DNA of 33,874 bases, from positions 1 through 33,874 of the forward strand of contig NZ_JACVVE010000050.1 in assembly GCF_016648105.1 (NCBI RefSeq), written 5' to 3'. Positions 33,062 to 33,874 of this stretch are shown here, one piece after another (positions within the stretch are counted from its first letter, which is position 1; each line of letters opens with the position of its first letter). The notes beneath the pieces were generated by a model, which saw nothing but the letters and a program-made list of their open reading frames with translations, did no database searches and was not told where the DNA came from. A program made the translations under genes and the position numbers. The DNA comes from Pseudomonas sp. S31. GTDB taxonomy: Bacteria; Pseudomonadota; Gammaproteobacteria; Pseudomonadales; Pseudomonadaceae.

Positions 33062-33707
33062 GTAGATCTTCCCCCGACAGTGCATCCCAGATCTGATGCG
33101 GCGACATCACCACTTCGAGCCAGACCTGGACCAGCAACAGGCTGATGAAACAGAACAGGCCCAGGCCCACGGTCAGCTCGGCCAGGTCGACCAACTTGAC
33201 GATGGCGACCAGCACCCCCATGAAGTAGACCTCGAGCATGCCCCAGTCGCGCAGGTGATGGTAAATGCGGTAGCACAGCAGCCCATAGCTGCGCCCTGCG
33301 TTGAGCCGGATACTGAGCAGCACCAGCAACTGGCAGAGCAGCTTGAGCAAGGGGATGGCCATGCTGCACAGGAACACCACCACAGCCACGCCACGCATTT
33401 CAGAGTTGTACAAGCCCAGCACACCGCTCCAGACAGTGTCGTCGGAATTCTGGCCAAGCAGGTGCAGCTGCATGATGGGCAGAAAGTTGGCGGGTATGAA
33501 CAGCAGCAAAGCAGTAAGGACCAGGGCCAGGCTGCGATTGACCACATTGTGCCGGTGAGCGTACAGCTCGTAGCCGCACCGCGGACACAGGGCCTTTTCA
33601 CCGTGCTTGAGTACCGGCTTGCGCAGCAGCAGGTCGCATTCGTGGCAGGCGACCAACTGGTCGAGCGGCAGCTGATCCAGGGTTTCGGTTTCTAGGGGTT
33701 CGGGCAT
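33048..33707 (-). CDS. PqiA/LetA-family inner membrane protein (first copy)
   Basis: A 219-residue protein with the same design: a zinc ribbon (C21, C24, C41, C44), then four membrane helices with IPANFLPIMQLHLLG, IPLLKLLCQLLVLL and RDWGMLEVYFMGVLVAIVKL. It is the first gene of the leftward PqiA-PqiA-MCE operon and corresponds to the N-terminal half of a fused PqiA/LetA. The start ATG at 33707 gives an acidic N-terminus (MPEPLETETLDQ). No PqiC lipoprotein gene is in the operon within this window. Confidence 0.9.
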   Translation of the reverse strand: MPEPLETETLDQLPLDQLVACHECDLLLRKPVLKHGEKALCPRCGYELYAHRHNVVNRSLALVLTALLLFIPANFLPIMQLHLLGQNSDDTVWSGVLGLYNSEMRGVAVVVFLCSMAIPLLKLLCQLLVLLSIRLNAGRSYGLLCYRIYHHLRDWGMLEVYFMGVLVAIVKLVDLAELTVGLGLFCFISLLLVQVWLEVVMSPHQIWDALSGEDLHAGD

Positions 33708-33737
33708 CTCGAGGTTCTGAATAGATACGTGGGCTCT

Positions 33738-33743
33738 ATTCTA
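33738..33743 (-). promoter_or_regulatory. Possible -10 box of the PqiA-PqiA-MCE operon
   Basis: TAGAAT on the minus strand, one mismatch from consensus, 31 bp before the start codon. No good -35 is seen at the right distance. Confidence 0.3.
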
Positions 33744-33829
33744 GTGATCTGGCTCGAAATGTGGGAGATGGCTGAGAGCCCTATCGCCAATGCGGCACCT
33801 ATCAGGGATTGTACAGACAGCACAAAGAC

Positions 33830-33863
33830 AAAACCCCTACCTGCTCGCGCAGATAGGGGTTTT
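33830..33863 (-). terminator. Bidirectional rho-independent terminator at the right edge
   Basis: AAAACCCCTA and TAGGGGTTTT enclose a second stem CTGC-tcgc-GCAG. Both strands end in T runs. No plus-strand gene precedes it here, so it probably ends a leftward gene beyond the window. Confidence 0.85.
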
Positions 33864-33874
33864 GCGAAATGAAT

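Overview
The window is a GC-rich stretch of chromosome from a Pseudomonas of the P. putida type. The evidence is the gene content and order (ndh, tRNAs, clpB-pgeF-rluD, bamD, a PP0621-type small protein, ileS-lspA-fkpB-ispH), Pseudomonas-restricted small families (DUF1780, DUF3094, PP0621) and many copies of the typical Pseudomonas REP palindrome with the core GCGGGTAAACCCGCTCCTAC. I see no insertion sequence, prophage, CRISPR array or rRNA gene. Most of it is core housekeeping DNA with one accessory-looking catabolic cluster and two cell-envelope systems.

Layout. 1-4150: an orphan CbiM-like membrane protein (minus strand), DUF1780 and DUF3094 proteins, type II NADH dehydrogenase ndh, a REP pair, then a tRNA operon transcribed leftward (Asn-Pro-Lys) with its own strong promoter and terminator. 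4160-9770: clpB behind a heat-shock promoter, the overlapping pair rluD-pgeF, and divergent bamD. 9868-10098: a PP0621-type membrane protein. 10317-18601: a GntR/FadR-type regulator followed by a complete branched-chain amino acid/amide-type ABC transporter (Tat-signal binding protein, two permeases, two ATPases), an M20-type carbamoyl-amino-acid/ureido amidohydrolase and an amidase. REP pairs lie upstream of the regulator, between the transporter and the hydrolases, and after the amidase. 18727-22162: thiO and a very compact set of minor type IV pilin genes (pilE, pilX, pilW and pilV on the minus strand, a divergent fimT-like gene on the plus strand). 22163-27841: ispH, fkpB, lspA, ileS and ribF, all leftward, with the last four overlapping. 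27960-30027: murJ and divergent rpsT. 30145-33707: two separate PqiA-type membrane proteins and a large PqiB/LetB protein with six MCE domains, in one overlapping operon.

How the genes work together. The 10-18.6 kb cluster looks like a scavenging pathway: import of a small ureido- or amide-bearing compound, then cytoplasmic hydrolysis by the amidohydrolase and amidase, controlled by the GntR protein. Its substrate cannot be read from the sequence. The ribF-ileS-lspA-fkpB-ispH genes form a conserved translation/lipoprotein/isoprenoid operon. The PqiA-PqiA-PqiB group is predicted to build a periplasm-spanning lipid-transport tunnel. Nothing here is clearly a wholly new system. The best leads are the alternating A/B design of the six-MCE protein, the uncharacterised uptake/hydrolysis cluster with a nested dyad over its regulator's start codon, and the reduced minor-pilin set with a Glu5-to-Gln FimT.
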